This document shows, one piece after another, positions 34,775-43,247 of a stretch of DNA of 64,000 nucleotides. How positions within the stretch are numbered: position 1 is the first letter of the stretch; every line of letters starts with the position of its first letter. The stretch is from Streptomyces sp. NBC_01260 (GTDB taxonomy: Bacteria > Actinomycetota > Actinomycetes > Streptomycetales > Streptomycetaceae), in assembly GCF_036226405.1 (NCBI RefSeq), contig NZ_CP108464.1:3038001-3102000 (forward strand). The letters run 5' to 3'. Below the pieces are notes generated by a model. It was given only the letters and a program-made list of their open reading frames with translations, made no database searches and was not told where the DNA came from. The position numbers and the translations under genes are program-made.

Positions 34775-35284
34775 TCAGTCCCAGGCCGCGCCGCCCCGGT
34801 CCTCGGCGACCACCATGATGCGCCGCAGCATGGAGTTGAGCAGTCTGCGTTCGTCCTTGCCGAGGACGCCGAGCAGCCGCTCCTCCTCGTTGCCGAGGAA
34901 GGCCATCGCGCCGAGCCACGTCGAACGGCCCTGGTCGGTCAGCTCCACGTCCACCCGCCGCCGGTCGGTGGTGGAGGGCGTACGGCGGGCGAATCCGCGC
35001 CGCTCCAGCGCGTCCAGCCGGCCGGTGACGGAGGCGGGCGCGAGGTCGAGGTCTGCGGCGAGATCGGACGGGGCCGCCTTGCCGCCGCGGCCGGCGAGCT
35101 TGTGCAGGGTGTCGAACTCCTGGCGGTCCAGGGCGAAGTCGACCAGGGACTGCTCACGCACCCGGCGCAGATGGACGGAGAGCTTCTTCATCCGGGTCAC
35201 CGCGCCCTCGACGTCCGGGTCGAGTTCCGGAAGCACCGGCTTCCACCGCTCCACGTGTCCGTCGGTCCAGTCCCGTTGCTCCAT
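34775..35284 (-). CDS. MarR family transcriptional regulator
   Basis: A 169-residue winged-helix protein. The recognition region reads LAADLDLAPASVTGRLDALERRGFARRTPSTTDRRRVDVELT, the MarR helix-turn-helix and wing. Length and the helical flanks fit a dimeric MarR. The ATG at 35284 matches the start of homology. It is divergent from an MFS gene across 89 bp that contain a clear inverted-repeat operator over the MFS promoter. Inference: it represses the exporter and responds to an exporter substrate. Confidence 0.88.
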   Translation of the reverse strand: MEQRDWTDGHVERWKPVLPELDPDVEGAVTRMKKLSVHLRRVREQSLVDFALDRQEFDTLHKLAGRGGKAAPSDLAADLDLAPASVTGRLDALERRGFARRTPSTTDRRRVDVELTDQGRSTWLGAMAFLGNEEERLLGVLGKDERRLLNSMLRRIMVVAEDRGGAAWD

Positions 35285-35329
35285 GGTCCACAGCCTACGC
35301 CGAGACCCCAACTACCCTTCGGTACGCAA

Positions 35330-35362
35330 TATTTCGTTGACGAATAATTCGAAGACGAAATA
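35330..35362. promoter_or_regulatory. MarR operator over the MFS promoter
   Basis: The segment contains nested palindromes: TATTTCGT at 35330-35337 pairs with ACGAAATA at 35355-35362, and CGAA/TTCG pairs inside. The same 12-mer appears twice in direct order 15 bp apart: TTCGTTGACGAA (35333) and TTCGAAGACGAA (35348). A plus-strand promoter is visible: -35 TTGACG (35337-35342), an 18-bp spacer, -10 TAGATT (35361-35366). The operator covers the -35 and spacer. The ATG follows 8 nt after the -10, so the MFS mRNA is probably leaderless. Confidence 0.7.
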
Positions 35363-35373
35363 GATTCCGCGCC

Positions 35374-36600
35374 ATGCCTCATCCCCTGCGCACCCGCTCC
35401 TTCCGCCTGCTCTTCATCGGCCGCAGCCTCTCGATGCTCGGCGACGCGGCGATCCCCGCGGCACTCACCCTCGCCGTCTACCTGGCCACCGGCTCGACCG
35501 GCGCGCTCGCCCTGGTGCTCGCCTGCGCGATGGTGCCCAAACTGCTCCTGCTGCCGCTCGGCGGCGTTGTCGGCGACCGTTTCAACGCCCGCACGGTCGC
35601 GCTCACCACCGATCTCGTACGGTGCGCAAGCCAGCTCTTCGTCGGCGCCGAACTCCTCTCCGGCGCACCGGCGCTGTGGCAGATCGCGGTGGCCGAGGCG
35701 CTCGGCGGCGCCGCCGGGGCCTTCGCGATGCCGACCGTCTCCCCGCTGATCCGCGGCACCGTGGCGGAGTCCGGGCTGCTGCGCGCCAACTCCCTGATGG
35801 CGGTGGTCAGCAGCGCGACCCGAATCGGCGGCCCCGCGGTCGCCGGAGCGCTGGTCCTCACCGCGGGGCCCGGCTGGGCGTTCGTGCTGGACGGTGCCAG
35901 CTTCGCGGTGAGCGCCGCGCTGCTGTCCGCGATCGACGTCCGGCACGTCCCCGTCGCCCGCAGCTCCGTGCTCAGCGACCTCAAGGAGGGCTGGAGCGAG
36001 GTCCGCGGCCGCGACTGGTACTGGACGAGTCTGATCGCCCACTCCGTCTGGAACGGTGCGGCGGCCGTCCTGATGACGCTGGGCCCGGCGCTCTTCCTCG
36101 ACCACCTGGGCGGCAAGGGCATGTGGCTCGCCTTCCTCCAGACCGGCGCCGTCGGCCTGCTGCTCGGTTCGCTGCTGGCCGGCCGGGCCCGGCCGCGCCG
36201 CCCGGTCCTGATCGCCAATCTGGGCCTCGCCCTGTACGCGCTGCCGCTCTGCCTGCTGGCCGCACACGCCCCCGCCGTCGTCGCCATCGCCGCGTACGGG
36301 ATCTCCCAGGCCGGACTCGGCTACCTCAACCCGGTCTGGCAGACCGCCGTCCAGTCCGCCGTACCCGCCCACGCACTGGCCCGGGTGACCTCGTACGACT
36401 GGCTGCTCTCCCTCGGCGCGATGCCGCTGGGCTACGCCCTCGCCCCACTGGCGGCTTCGGCCTGGGGCACCGAAGTCCCCCTTGCCGCAGCTGGGTTGGC
36501 GGTCGGTGCGGCCTGCCTGGCCACCGCCGCCGTGCCGGGCGTACGGCGCTTCGCGGCGCCCGCCGACCAGGTGACGCGGACCACCGAAGCCCCCGCTTGA
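35374..36600 (+). CDS. MFS transporter, MarR-associated
   Basis: A 408-residue major facilitator (MFS_3 type) with about 12 hydrophobic segments. It has the GRSLSMLGDAAIPAALTLAVY first helix and a GGVVGDRFNARTVALTTD motif A loop. It is divergent from a marR gene, a common arrangement for drug or metabolite efflux pumps. Its stop codon lies inside the first TetR-type operator of the next operon, so the two units are closely packed. Confidence 0.85.
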   Translation: MPHPLRTRSFRLLFIGRSLSMLGDAAIPAALTLAVYLATGSTGALALVLACAMVPKLLLLPLGGVVGDRFNARTVALTTDLVRCASQLFVGAELLSGAPALWQIAVAEALGGAAGAFAMPTVSPLIRGTVAESGLLRANSLMAVVSSATRIGGPAVAGALVLTAGPGWAFVLDGASFAVSAALLSAIDVRHVPVARSSVLSDLKEGWSEVRGRDWYWTSLIAHSVWNGAAAVLMTLGPALFLDHLGGKGMWLAFLQTGAVGLLLGSLLAGRARPRRPVLIANLGLALYALPLCLLAAHAPAVVAIAAYGISQAGLGYLNPVWQTAVQSAVPAHALARVTSYDWLLSLGAMPLGYALAPLAASAWGTEVPLAAAGLAVGAACLATAAVPGVRRFAAPADQVTRTTEAPA

Positions 36601-36610
36601 ACATGTTCAA
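36597..36610. promoter_or_regulatory. TetR-type operator 1 with -35 box
   Basis: A perfect 14-bp palindrome, TTGAACATGTTCAA, overlapping the stop of the MFS gene. Its left half, TTGAAC, can serve as a -35 box, with TACAGT (36620-36625) as the -10 after a 17-bp spacer. The same motif recurs at 36640-36655. Confidence 0.72.
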
Positions 36611-36639
36611 AGTCAGGTCTACAGTCCATGACAACAGCA

Positions 36640-36655
36640 TTTGAACGCGTTCAAA
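36640..36655. promoter_or_regulatory. TetR-type operator 2 next to the ribosome site
   Basis: A perfect 16-bp palindrome, TTTGAACGCGTTCAAA, sharing TTGAAC-N2-GTTCAA with operator 1. It directly abuts the AGGAGGG ribosome site of the gene at 36668. A repressor bound at both sites would cover promoter and leader. The tetR gene is the third gene of this operon. Confidence 0.72.
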
Positions 36656-36667
36656 GGAGGGTGAGGC

Positions 36668-37099
36668 ATGGACCTCACTGTTGTCGCGTACGTCATCTAT
36701 CTGCTCATCAGCGTGGCGCTCACCATCTGGGTGGCCCGCACGCTCAGCCGCAACGGCAGGGTCTTCCTCGCCGATGTGCTGCACGGGAACGAGAAGCTCG
36801 CCGACGCCGTCAACCATCTGCTGGTGGTCGGCTTCTACCTGGTCAACCTGGGGTTCGTGACGCTCTACCTGAAGAACTCCGACAAGGTCGCCGACGCCCG
36901 CGGGCTCTTCGACGCACTCTCGGTGAAGGTCGGTGTCGTCCTGCTCGTCCTCGGGGTCATGCACCTGGGCAACGTCTATGTGCTGAACAAGATCCGCCGC
37001 CGGGGCCTGATGGATCGTGAGCAGACCCCGCCCGTACCGCCGCAGGGCTGGACGGGTCCGGGCACCGGACCGTGGACCGCGCCCACCGCCAAGGCGTGA
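36668..37099 (+). CDS. Small integral membrane protein of the TetR operon
   Basis: A 143-residue protein with three hydrophobic segments (about 4-24, 46-66, 85-106) and a Pro/Gly-rich cytoplasmic tail. I do not recognise a named family beyond conserved streptomycete membrane proteins. ATG 36668 follows a strong AGGAGGG. It is the first gene of a likely three-gene autoregulated operon: membrane protein, DCC-family redox protein, TetR. Confidence 0.72.
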   Translation: MDLTVVAYVIYLLISVALTIWVARTLSRNGRVFLADVLHGNEKLADAVNHLLVVGFYLVNLGFVTLYLKNSDKVADARGLFDALSVKVGVVLLVLGVMHLGNVYVLNKIRRRGLMDREQTPPVPPQGWTGPGTGPWTAPTAKA

Positions 37100-37108
37100 G
37101 GGCCGGCC

Positions 37109-37549
37109 ATGGCGGCCCGGACCGGTGGGCGACGGCTGTCCGTCGAACGGCTCACCGTGCTCTACGACGCGCAGTGCTCGCTCTGCGTCCATCTGCGGCA
37201 GTGGCTGATGAAGCAGCGCCAGTTGGTCCCGCTCGATCTCGTCCCGGCGGACTCCGCGCAGGCGCACCGCCGCTTCCCCGGTCTCGACCACTCCGGGACC
37301 CTGGAGGAGATCACGGTGATCGGTGACGGGGGCCAGATCTACCGCGGCACGTCCGCGTGGATCGTCTGCCTCTGGGCGCTGGCCGAGCACCGGCCCAGGT
37401 CCCACTGGCTGACCACCCCGGCCGGCCGCCCGTTCGCCCGGGCGACCGTCCTCGCCGCCGCGAAGTACCGCTCCCTGACAGCAGCGCCCTGCCGGGCGGC
37501 CGGGGACGGCGAGTGCGCGGTGCGGGGCCCGGAGCCCGGCACCTCGTGA
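37109..37549 (+). CDS. DCC family thiol-disulfide oxidoreductase (DUF393)
   Basis: A 146-residue thioredoxin-like protein. The defining motif is YDAQCSLCVHLRQWL, with Asp and a CxxC pair near residue 20-30; WALAEHRP and the C-terminal cysteines also fit. Members probably act in thiol-disulfide exchange, though few are characterised. It begins 9 bp after the membrane protein gene and is followed 19 bp later by tetR. An ATG at 37109 is used. Confidence 0.78.
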   Translation: MAARTGGRRLSVERLTVLYDAQCSLCVHLRQWLMKQRQLVPLDLVPADSAQAHRRFPGLDHSGTLEEITVIGDGGQIYRGTSAWIVCLWALAEHRPRSHWLTTPAGRPFARATVLAAAKYRSLTAAPCRAAGDGECAVRGPEPGTS

Positions 37550-37568
37550 CCCCGGTACCCTCGGGACC

Positions 37569-38291
37569 GTGGTGAAGGAAGAGAAGGACGTGAAGGAAGT
37601 CAAGGCTCCCAAGAGCGAGCAGACCCGCACACTCATCCTCGAAACCGCGCTCCGGCTCTTCCAGGAACGCGGCTACGACAAGACGACGATGCGGGCCATC
37701 GCCCAGGAGGCCGGGGTCTCCGTAGGGAACGCGTACTACTACTTCTCGTCCAAGGAACACCTCGTCCAGGGCTTCTACGACCGGATCGCCGCCGAGCACG
37801 AGGCGGCGGTCCAGCCGGTTCTGGCCGGCGACAAGGACCTCGCGGTACGCATCCGCGGGGTCCTGCTCAGCTGGCTGGACGTGGCGGAGCCGTACCACCG
37901 CTTCGCCGCCCAGTTCTTCAAGAACGCCGCCGATCCGGAGAGCCCGCTCAGCCCCTTCTCGAAGGACTCCGTCGCGGCGCGCGACGCGGCGATCTCCGTC
38001 CACGAGCGCTGCCTGGCGGGCGCGGGCACCAAGGTCGACCCGGAACTGGCCGAGCTGCTGCCGCAGCTGATGTGGCTGAACCAGATGGGCCTGGTGCTGT
38101 ACTGGGTGTACGACCGGACGGACAACGCCGAACGCAGCCGCCGCCTCGTCGAGCGCACCGCCCCGATCGTCGCGCGGGCCATCGTCCTGTCCCGGTTCCG
38201 GGTGCTGCGGCCGCTCGTGCGCCAGGTCCACGAGGTGCTGGAGGAGTTCCTGCCCGGAGCGGCGGGGCGGGCGGCGGGCCGGCCGGGCTGA
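37569..38291 (+). CDS. TetR family transcriptional regulator
   Basis: A 240-residue TetR protein. The N-terminal helix-turn-helix reads RTLILETALRLFQERGYDKTTMRAIAQEAGVSVGNAYYYFSSKEHLV (about 20-65). The C-terminal ligand domain is helical with W/Y-rich segments. Adjacent GTG codons at 37569 and 37572, and another at 37590, leave the exact start open. The likely targets are the two TTGAAC-N2-GTTCAA palindromes upstream of its own operon, which would make it autoregulatory. Confidence 0.9.
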   Translation: MVKEEKDVKEVKAPKSEQTRTLILETALRLFQERGYDKTTMRAIAQEAGVSVGNAYYYFSSKEHLVQGFYDRIAAEHEAAVQPVLAGDKDLAVRIRGVLLSWLDVAEPYHRFAAQFFKNAADPESPLSPFSKDSVAARDAAISVHERCLAGAGTKVDPELAELLPQLMWLNQMGLVLYWVYDRTDNAERSRRLVERTAPIVARAIVLSRFRVLRPLVRQVHEVLEEFLPGAAGRAAGRPG

Positions 38292-38309
38292 CCCGGAGCC
38301 GTGGTGACG

Positions 38310-38364
38310 GCGTACACCGCGCAGCGGCCGCCCCGTTGACGCCGGGACGGCCGCTCCGTGGTGT
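38310..38364. terminator. Bidirectional hairpin between tetR and ABC gene
   Basis: The arms 38310-38328 and 38346-38364 pair over two perfect blocks (7 and 8 bp) separated by a 4-bp internal bulge, with a 17-nt loop. It lies between the convergent tetR and substrate-binding protein genes. Confidence 0.65.
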
Positions 38365-38391
38365 ACTGCGCCACTGATCCGTGACGGCCGC

Positions 38392-39945
38392 TCAGATCCA
38401 GCCGAGTTCCCACAGCCGCCAGATGCCGGTGCCGTCCGAGAGGTACTGCGAACCGGATACGTCGGGCTTGGCGACGACGTAGTCCTTCTTCTGCCACAGC
38501 GGCACGAGCGGCACGTCCTCGCCCACCAGCTTCTGGAGCTCCTTGAAGTCGGCCGAGGTGCGGCTGCGGTCGCTGAACTGCAGCGTGTCGCTGATCAGCG
38601 AGTCCATCTTCTTGCTGCTGTAGCCGTTGTGGAGGCTGTTGTCGCGGCCGACGAGCGGCTGGCTGAAGGTGTCGGGGTCCGGGTAGTCGGGGAGCCAGCC
38701 GACGGTGTACGCGTCGTACTCGCCGGCCGCGTACCCCTTCTGGAACGCCTTCCACTCCACGGCCTTCACCGTGACCTTGAACAGCCCGTCCTCCTCCAGC
38801 TGGCGCCGGATCTCCCCGGTCTCCTTCGTGTACGCGTCGTCGGCGCGGTAGGCGAAGGTGATGTGGAGCGGCAGCTGCACGCCCGCTTCCTGCATCAGCT
38901 TCTTGGCGCGCTTGGGGTCGGGCGCGGGGTACTCGTCGAAGAACGGGGTGCTGTGCCCGATGTAGCCCTGCGGGATCAGCGAGTAGAGAGGTTCGACGGT
39001 GCCCTTGTAGACGTCGGTCACCAGCGGCGCGCGGTCGATGATCGACGCGATGGCCTGCCGGACCCGCTTGTCGGCGAGCGGGGACCCCTCGCGGACGTTG
39101 AAGACGAGGTTGCGGATCTCGGCGCTGTCCGCCTCGGTGATGCGCTGGTCGGCGTCGCCCGGGTTCAGCTCGGCGAGCGTGGACGGCGGGAGCTGACGGT
39201 GCGTGACATCGACCCGCCCCGACTTCAAGGCCGCCAGGAGGTCGTCCGACTGCTTGTAGTAGCGCACGGTGACCGGTCCGCCGGTCTTCTTCAGCGCACC
39301 CTTGTACTTGGTGTTCGGCACCAGTTCGGCGCTGACGCCCGGCTGGTACGACTTGAGCACGTACGGCCCCGAGCCCGTCACGGAGTCACCCGAGCGGAGT
39401 TTACCGTCCGGGTAGTCGTCGCGGTCGACGATCGAACCGGCCCCGGTGGCGAGCTTCTGCGGGAAGGTCGCGTCGCGCGAGGAGAGGTTGAACGTGATCA
39501 GCCGGCCCTCGGCGACCACGTTCTTGAGGCTGGGGAACAGCACCGAAGGACCGACGTCCGTCTTGATCCTGCGCATGCGCTCGAAGGAGTACTTGACGTC
39601 CTCGGCGGTCACCTTCCGGCCGTTGGAGAACGTCAGGTCGTCCCGGAGCTTGCACTGGTACGTCTGGAGCTTCCCGCCGATGAAGCCGCAGCTCTCGGCC
39701 GCGTCCGGTTCGGGGACGATCGCCCCGGACTTGAACGTCATCAGGGACTGGTAGACGTTGCTGTACATCGCCCAGGAGCCGGCGTCGTAGGCTCCGGCCG
39801 GGTCGAGCGAGGTCACCTCGTCGGTCGTGCCGACGGTGACCGGGTCCTTCTTCGCTCCGTCCGAGGGAAGCAACTGCCAGGCGCCGACGCCTGCGATGAC
39901 CAAAACCGCGAGAATCGCGAGAATCCGTAGTCGGATCGACCGCAT
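38392..39945 (-). CDS. ABC transporter substrate-binding protein, family 5, orphan
   Basis: A 517-residue DppA/OppA-type protein with the YKGTVEPLYSLIPQGYIGH and VRQAIASIIDRAPLVTDVY blocks. The N-terminus (RLRILAILAVLVIAGVGAW) is a hydrophobic helix with no lipobox cysteine, so it is probably membrane-anchored or cleaved, not a lipoprotein. ATG 39945 follows AAGGGAGAG. No permease or ATPase genes adjoin it, so it must work with a transporter encoded elsewhere, or sense peptides. Confidence 0.88.
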   Translation of the reverse strand: MRSIRLRILAILAVLVIAGVGAWQLLPSDGAKKDPVTVGTTDEVTSLDPAGAYDAGSWAMYSNVYQSLMTFKSGAIVPEPDAAESCGFIGGKLQTYQCKLRDDLTFSNGRKVTAEDVKYSFERMRRIKTDVGPSVLFPSLKNVVAEGRLITFNLSSRDATFPQKLATGAGSIVDRDDYPDGKLRSGDSVTGSGPYVLKSYQPGVSAELVPNTKYKGALKKTGGPVTVRYYKQSDDLLAALKSGRVDVTHRQLPPSTLAELNPGDADQRITEADSAEIRNLVFNVREGSPLADKRVRQAIASIIDRAPLVTDVYKGTVEPLYSLIPQGYIGHSTPFFDEYPAPDPKRAKKLMQEAGVQLPLHITFAYRADDAYTKETGEIRRQLEEDGLFKVTVKAVEWKAFQKGYAAGEYDAYTVGWLPDYPDPDTFSQPLVGRDNSLHNGYSSKKMDSLISDTLQFSDRSRTSADFKELQKLVGEDVPLVPLWQKKDYVVAKPDVSGSQYLSDGTGIWRLWELGWI

Positions 39946-40174
39946 TGCCGTGCTCTCCCTTAACAGCCCCACCTCGGCGTCGCGCTCAGATACGCAGATC
40001 ACCGCACGTTCGCGCTCAGCCAATCACACGATTTTCACATCTGGAAGAGGAAATCAGAGACACATAGCCTTTTGTTCGTTACTTGAAACCTTGGGCGGAT
40101 AGGCCGAATACAGAGGGTTGATAACCAGTCACCGAATTCACCTGTGCCGGGCCCCGGGAGGCCCTGCGGGACAC

Positions 40175-41563
40175 CTACGCCTGCTTGGAGGCGAGTTCGA
40201 CGACGGTGATGTCCGAGGGGGCACCGACCCGCACCGGCGGACCCCAGGCGCCCGCGCCGCGCGTGACGTACAGCTGGGTGTCGCCGTAGCGTTCGAGCCC
40301 GGCGACCGTGGGGTTGGACAGTTCCGCGATGTAGTTGCCCGGCCAGAGCTGGCCGCCGTGGGTGTGGCCGGAGAGCTGCAGGTCCACGCCGTGCGCGACG
40401 GCCTCATCGATGACGACGGGCTGATGAGCCATGAGGACGGCGGCCCGGGACCGGTCCCGGTCGCCCAGGGCCCGATCGAAGTCCGGGCCCTGCCCTTCGC
40501 TCTCGCCCCCGATGTCATTGACCCCGGCCAGGTCGAAGCCGTCGATCTCCACCCGGGCATTCTCCAGCGGGTGCATCCCCAATTCCCGTACATGATCCAC
40601 CCATTGGGCCGCGCCGGAGTAGTACTCGTGGTTGCCGGTGACAAAGAACGCGCCGTGCCGGGAGCTCAGTCGCGCGAGCGGTTCGGCGGCCGGCCCGAGA
40701 TCGGCGACCGATCCGTCCACCAGGTCCCCGACGACCGCGATCAGGTCGGGCTGGGTCCGGTTGACCGTGTCGACGATCCGCTGGGTGTGCGCCCGGCCCA
40801 GGATCGGGCCGAGGTGGATATCGCTGACGACGGCGATCCGGAAGCCGTGCGCGGAGCGGGGCAGCCGGGCCAGCGGGACGGTGACGCGCTTGACCCGCGG
40901 GCCGCGCAGCACCCCGTAGGTGCCGTACCCGACCGTGCCGAGCCCGGCGACGGCCGCGGCGCCCCCGACGGCCCGCGCGACGAACAGCCGGCGCGAAGGG
41001 GTGCCGTCGGCGGGAGCGGGGGCCGGCGGCGCGGCGGGCGGAGCGGCCGTTCCGGTCTCTGCGGCGGACGCGACGGACGCGACGGATGCGGCGGATGCGG
41101 CGGATGCGGCGGATGCGGCGGATGCGGCGGCCAACGCTCCGGGCACCGGCGCGGAGGCACGGGTGTCCGTTGCGGCGGGCTCGGCCTGCGGTGTCGGCAC
41201 CGGCGCCGCTGCGGCCTCCGCCTCCGTCCCCGCCGTCGCCCGGCGCGCGAGCAGCCGGCGGAGCAGCGGCCGTACCGCCTCACCGGCCAGCAGCGCCAGC
41301 GTCAGGTACAGCAGGGCGGCCAGCCACAGATAGCCCGGCCAGGCCAGCACCTGCTGGAGCCAGAAGGGCGCCCCCGTACGGCCGGAGACCAGCGCGCCGA
41401 CGCTCAGCAGCGGCAGGACGTACGCCGCCACCGTGCCCGCCCGGCGCAGCGGGCTGCCCGCCGCCGTCGTGTCACCGACGAAGCGGCGCCACACATAGCG
41501 GTGCACGGCGACGAGCAACGCGAGGACCACGATCGCCACCAGAGCGAATCCCATGACTGCCAC
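40175..41563 (-). CDS. Membrane-anchored metallophosphoesterase
   Basis: A 462-residue protein. Two or three N-terminal membrane segments are followed by a long Ala/Pro/Ser linker and a twin-arginine-like SRRLFVARAVGG helix. The calcineurin-like phosphoesterase domain follows: VVSDIHLG, GDLVDG, GNHEYY, HQP and GHTHGGQ, the full set of metal ligands (YaeI/YkuE-like). The active site should face outside. GTG 41563 is tentative; ATG 41554 is also in frame. The linker encodes a short tandem repeat. The SCO4848-type gene lies 54 bp upstream on the same strand. Confidence 0.88.
   Translation of the reverse strand: MAVMGFALVAIVVLALLVAVHRYVWRRFVGDTTAAGSPLRRAGTVAAYVLPLLSVGALVSGRTGAPFWLQQVLAWPGYLWLAALLYLTLALLAGEAVRPLLRRLLARRATAGTEAEAAAAPVPTPQAEPAATDTRASAPVPGALAAASAASAASAASAASVASVASAAETGTAAPPAAPPAPAPADGTPSRRLFVARAVGGAAAVAGLGTVGYGTYGVLRGPRVKRVTVPLARLPRSAHGFRIAVVSDIHLGPILGRAHTQRIVDTVNRTQPDLIAVVGDLVDGSVADLGPAAEPLARLSSRHGAFFVTGNHEYYSGAAQWVDHVRELGMHPLENARVEIDGFDLAGVNDIGGESEGQGPDFDRALGDRDRSRAAVLMAHQPVVIDEAVAHGVDLQLSGHTHGGQLWPGNYIAELSNPTVAGLERYGDTQLYVTRGAGAWGPPVRVGAPSDITVVELASKQA
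41065..41127. repeat. 9-bp tandem repeat in the phosphoesterase linker
   Basis: Seven adjoining 9-bp units: two of CGGACGCGA and five of CGGATGCGG. On the coding strand they encode an Ala-Ser-Ala/Val linker. Copy number probably varies between strains. Confidence 0.85.
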
Positions 41564-41617
41564 GTGCTCTGCCCCGCCCTGTTTGTCCGTATCCGGTCCG
41601 TACGAGGTGCCGAGTCG

Positions 41618-41863
41618 CTACGCGGTCCGGTCGCGCAACGCCCTGACGCCACGGAACCCGATCACGCCAACCGCCGTCCCCAGAAGAAAGGACGTGATGG
41701 CGAGCAGCAGATGCACCCAGAAGTACGCAGTAGGGTCACCCGCGTCGTCGAAGGCGAGACCGCTGCCGTCCTTCCACAGGTTCTTGACGAAAGTGATCCA
41801 GATGAACCAGCTCCACACCCCGAAGGCGAGCAGGAACCAGGAGACGGGGCGGCTGAGCTTCAT
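41618..41863 (-). CDS. SCO4848-family small membrane protein
   Basis: An 81-residue protein starting MKLSRPVSWFLLAFGVWSWF, with two predicted membrane helices (about 8-28 and 50-72) and a short basic tail. It is the SCO4848 family: conserved in Streptomyces next to the D-Ala-D-Ala carboxypeptidase, function unknown. It is divergent from that gene across 121 bp. Confidence 0.85.
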   Translation of the reverse strand: MKLSRPVSWFLLAFGVWSWFIWITFVKNLWKDGSGLAFDDAGDPTAYFWVHLLLAITSFLLGTAVGVIGFRGVRALRDRTA

Positions 41864-41984
41864 GGGCTCAGTATCTCCGCCTCGCTCGGGCCGGCTCGCC
41901 CGGGGTGGGCTGTCCTGGCGGTACACACGGCGGGTCATACCGTCGGTGTCCATTTTCGCATCACCTGCATGTACGTTTTCGACC

Positions 41985-43247
41985 GTGTCAGCTCTCAAGA
42001 AGACCGCTTTGGCGGTCACCTCTGCCGCCCTGCTGTCCGTTTTTGTCGTCAGCCCTGCTTCGGCGGTCGCCAAGGACGCCGACGACAACGCGCCGAAGCC
42101 GCCCGCCGGAATGTCGAAGGTCGGGGGCGACCAGCTCGGCCGGACCGGCACCCAGGTCAATCTCGGCCCCGGCGCCCCGGTCCTGCCCAAGGACCTGACC
42201 GGCAGATCGTGGATGGTCTCGGACGCCGAGAGCGGTGAGGTGCTCGCCTCGCACAATCCGCACTGGCGGCTGCCCCCGGCCTCCACGCTGAAGATGCTCT
42301 TCGCGGACACCGTGATGCCGACGCCGGCCCTGCAGCCGAAGACCCTGGAGTACACGGTGAAGGACGAGGACCTCGCCGACATGGGCGAGGGCAGCAGCCT
42401 GGTGGGCATCAAGGAGAACCTCAGCTACACGGTGCACGACCTGTGGCTCGGCGTCTTCCTGCGTTCGGGCAACGACGCGGTGCACGTGCTGGCCTCGATG
42501 TACGGCGGTGTCCCCAAGACGGTCCGCGACATGCAGACACACGCCGAGGAACTGCAGGCCCTGGACACCACTGTCGTGTCGCCCGACGGCTACGACTCCC
42601 CCGAGCAGGTCTCCAGCGCGTACGACCTGACGCTGTTCGCCCGCAGCGGGCTGCAGAACGCGGACTTCCGCGAGTACTGCTCGACCGCCACGGCGCAGTT
42701 CCCCGGCGAGAAGAAGAAGGGCGAGAAGCGCGAGAGCTTCGGCATCCAGAACACCAACCGGCTGCTCACCGGGGCCGACGGCGTCACTCCGTACAAGGGC
42801 ATCGCGGGCGTCAAGAACGGCTACACGACGCACGCGGGCAACACCTTCACCGGTGTCGCCGAGCGCGACGGCAAGGTGCTGCTCGTCACCGTCATGAACC
42901 CGTCGTCCGACGAGACGCACGCCGTCTACAAGGAGGCGGCGAGCCTGCTCGACTGGGGCTTCAGCGCCAGCGGCAAGGTCACGCCGGTCGGCGAGCTGGT
43001 CCCCCCGAAGTCCGCGGTGACCGGAAACGGCACGGGCAAGGGCGCCGAGGCCGACGGCCCCGCCTCGGCCAAGGGCAAACACGGCCCGGCGAAGACCGCG
43101 AAGGCCGCTGCCTCGGGCGGCACCGGCGGGGCCGGGATCGCGCTGGGCATCACCGGCGGGGTGCTGGTGCTGCTGGCCGGAGCCGCGTTCCTGGTCAACC
43201 GGCGCTGGCCGCTGCCGGACCTGGTGCGCCGCCGCCCTCGCCGCTGA
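41985..43247 (+). CDS. D-alanyl-D-alanine carboxypeptidase (S11 penicillin-binding protein)
   Basis: A 420-residue secreted, membrane-anchored DD-peptidase. The signal peptide ends near SPASAVA. The S11 motifs are STLK (nucleophile Ser), SGND and KNG (in GVKNGYTT). KNG replaces the textbook KTG. A Gly/Ala/Lys linker and a C-terminal transmembrane helix (GIALGITGGVLVLLAGAAFL) with a basic tail anchor it. It trims the peptidoglycan pentapeptide. GTG 41985 fits the signal peptide; the longer upstream frame does not. The 3' end overlaps the convergent YihY-like gene by 53 bp. Confidence 0.93.
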   Translation: MSALKKTALAVTSAALLSVFVVSPASAVAKDADDNAPKPPAGMSKVGGDQLGRTGTQVNLGPGAPVLPKDLTGRSWMVSDAESGEVLASHNPHWRLPPASTLKMLFADTVMPTPALQPKTLEYTVKDEDLADMGEGSSLVGIKENLSYTVHDLWLGVFLRSGNDAVHVLASMYGGVPKTVRDMQTHAEELQALDTTVVSPDGYDSPEQVSSAYDLTLFARSGLQNADFREYCSTATAQFPGEKKKGEKRESFGIQNTNRLLTGADGVTPYKGIAGVKNGYTTHAGNTFTGVAERDGKVLLVTVMNPSSDETHAVYKEAASLLDWGFSASGKVTPVGELVPPKSAVTGNGTGKGAEADGPASAKGKHGPAKTAKAAASGGTGGAGIALGITGGVLVLLAGAAFLVNRRWPLPDLVRRRPRR

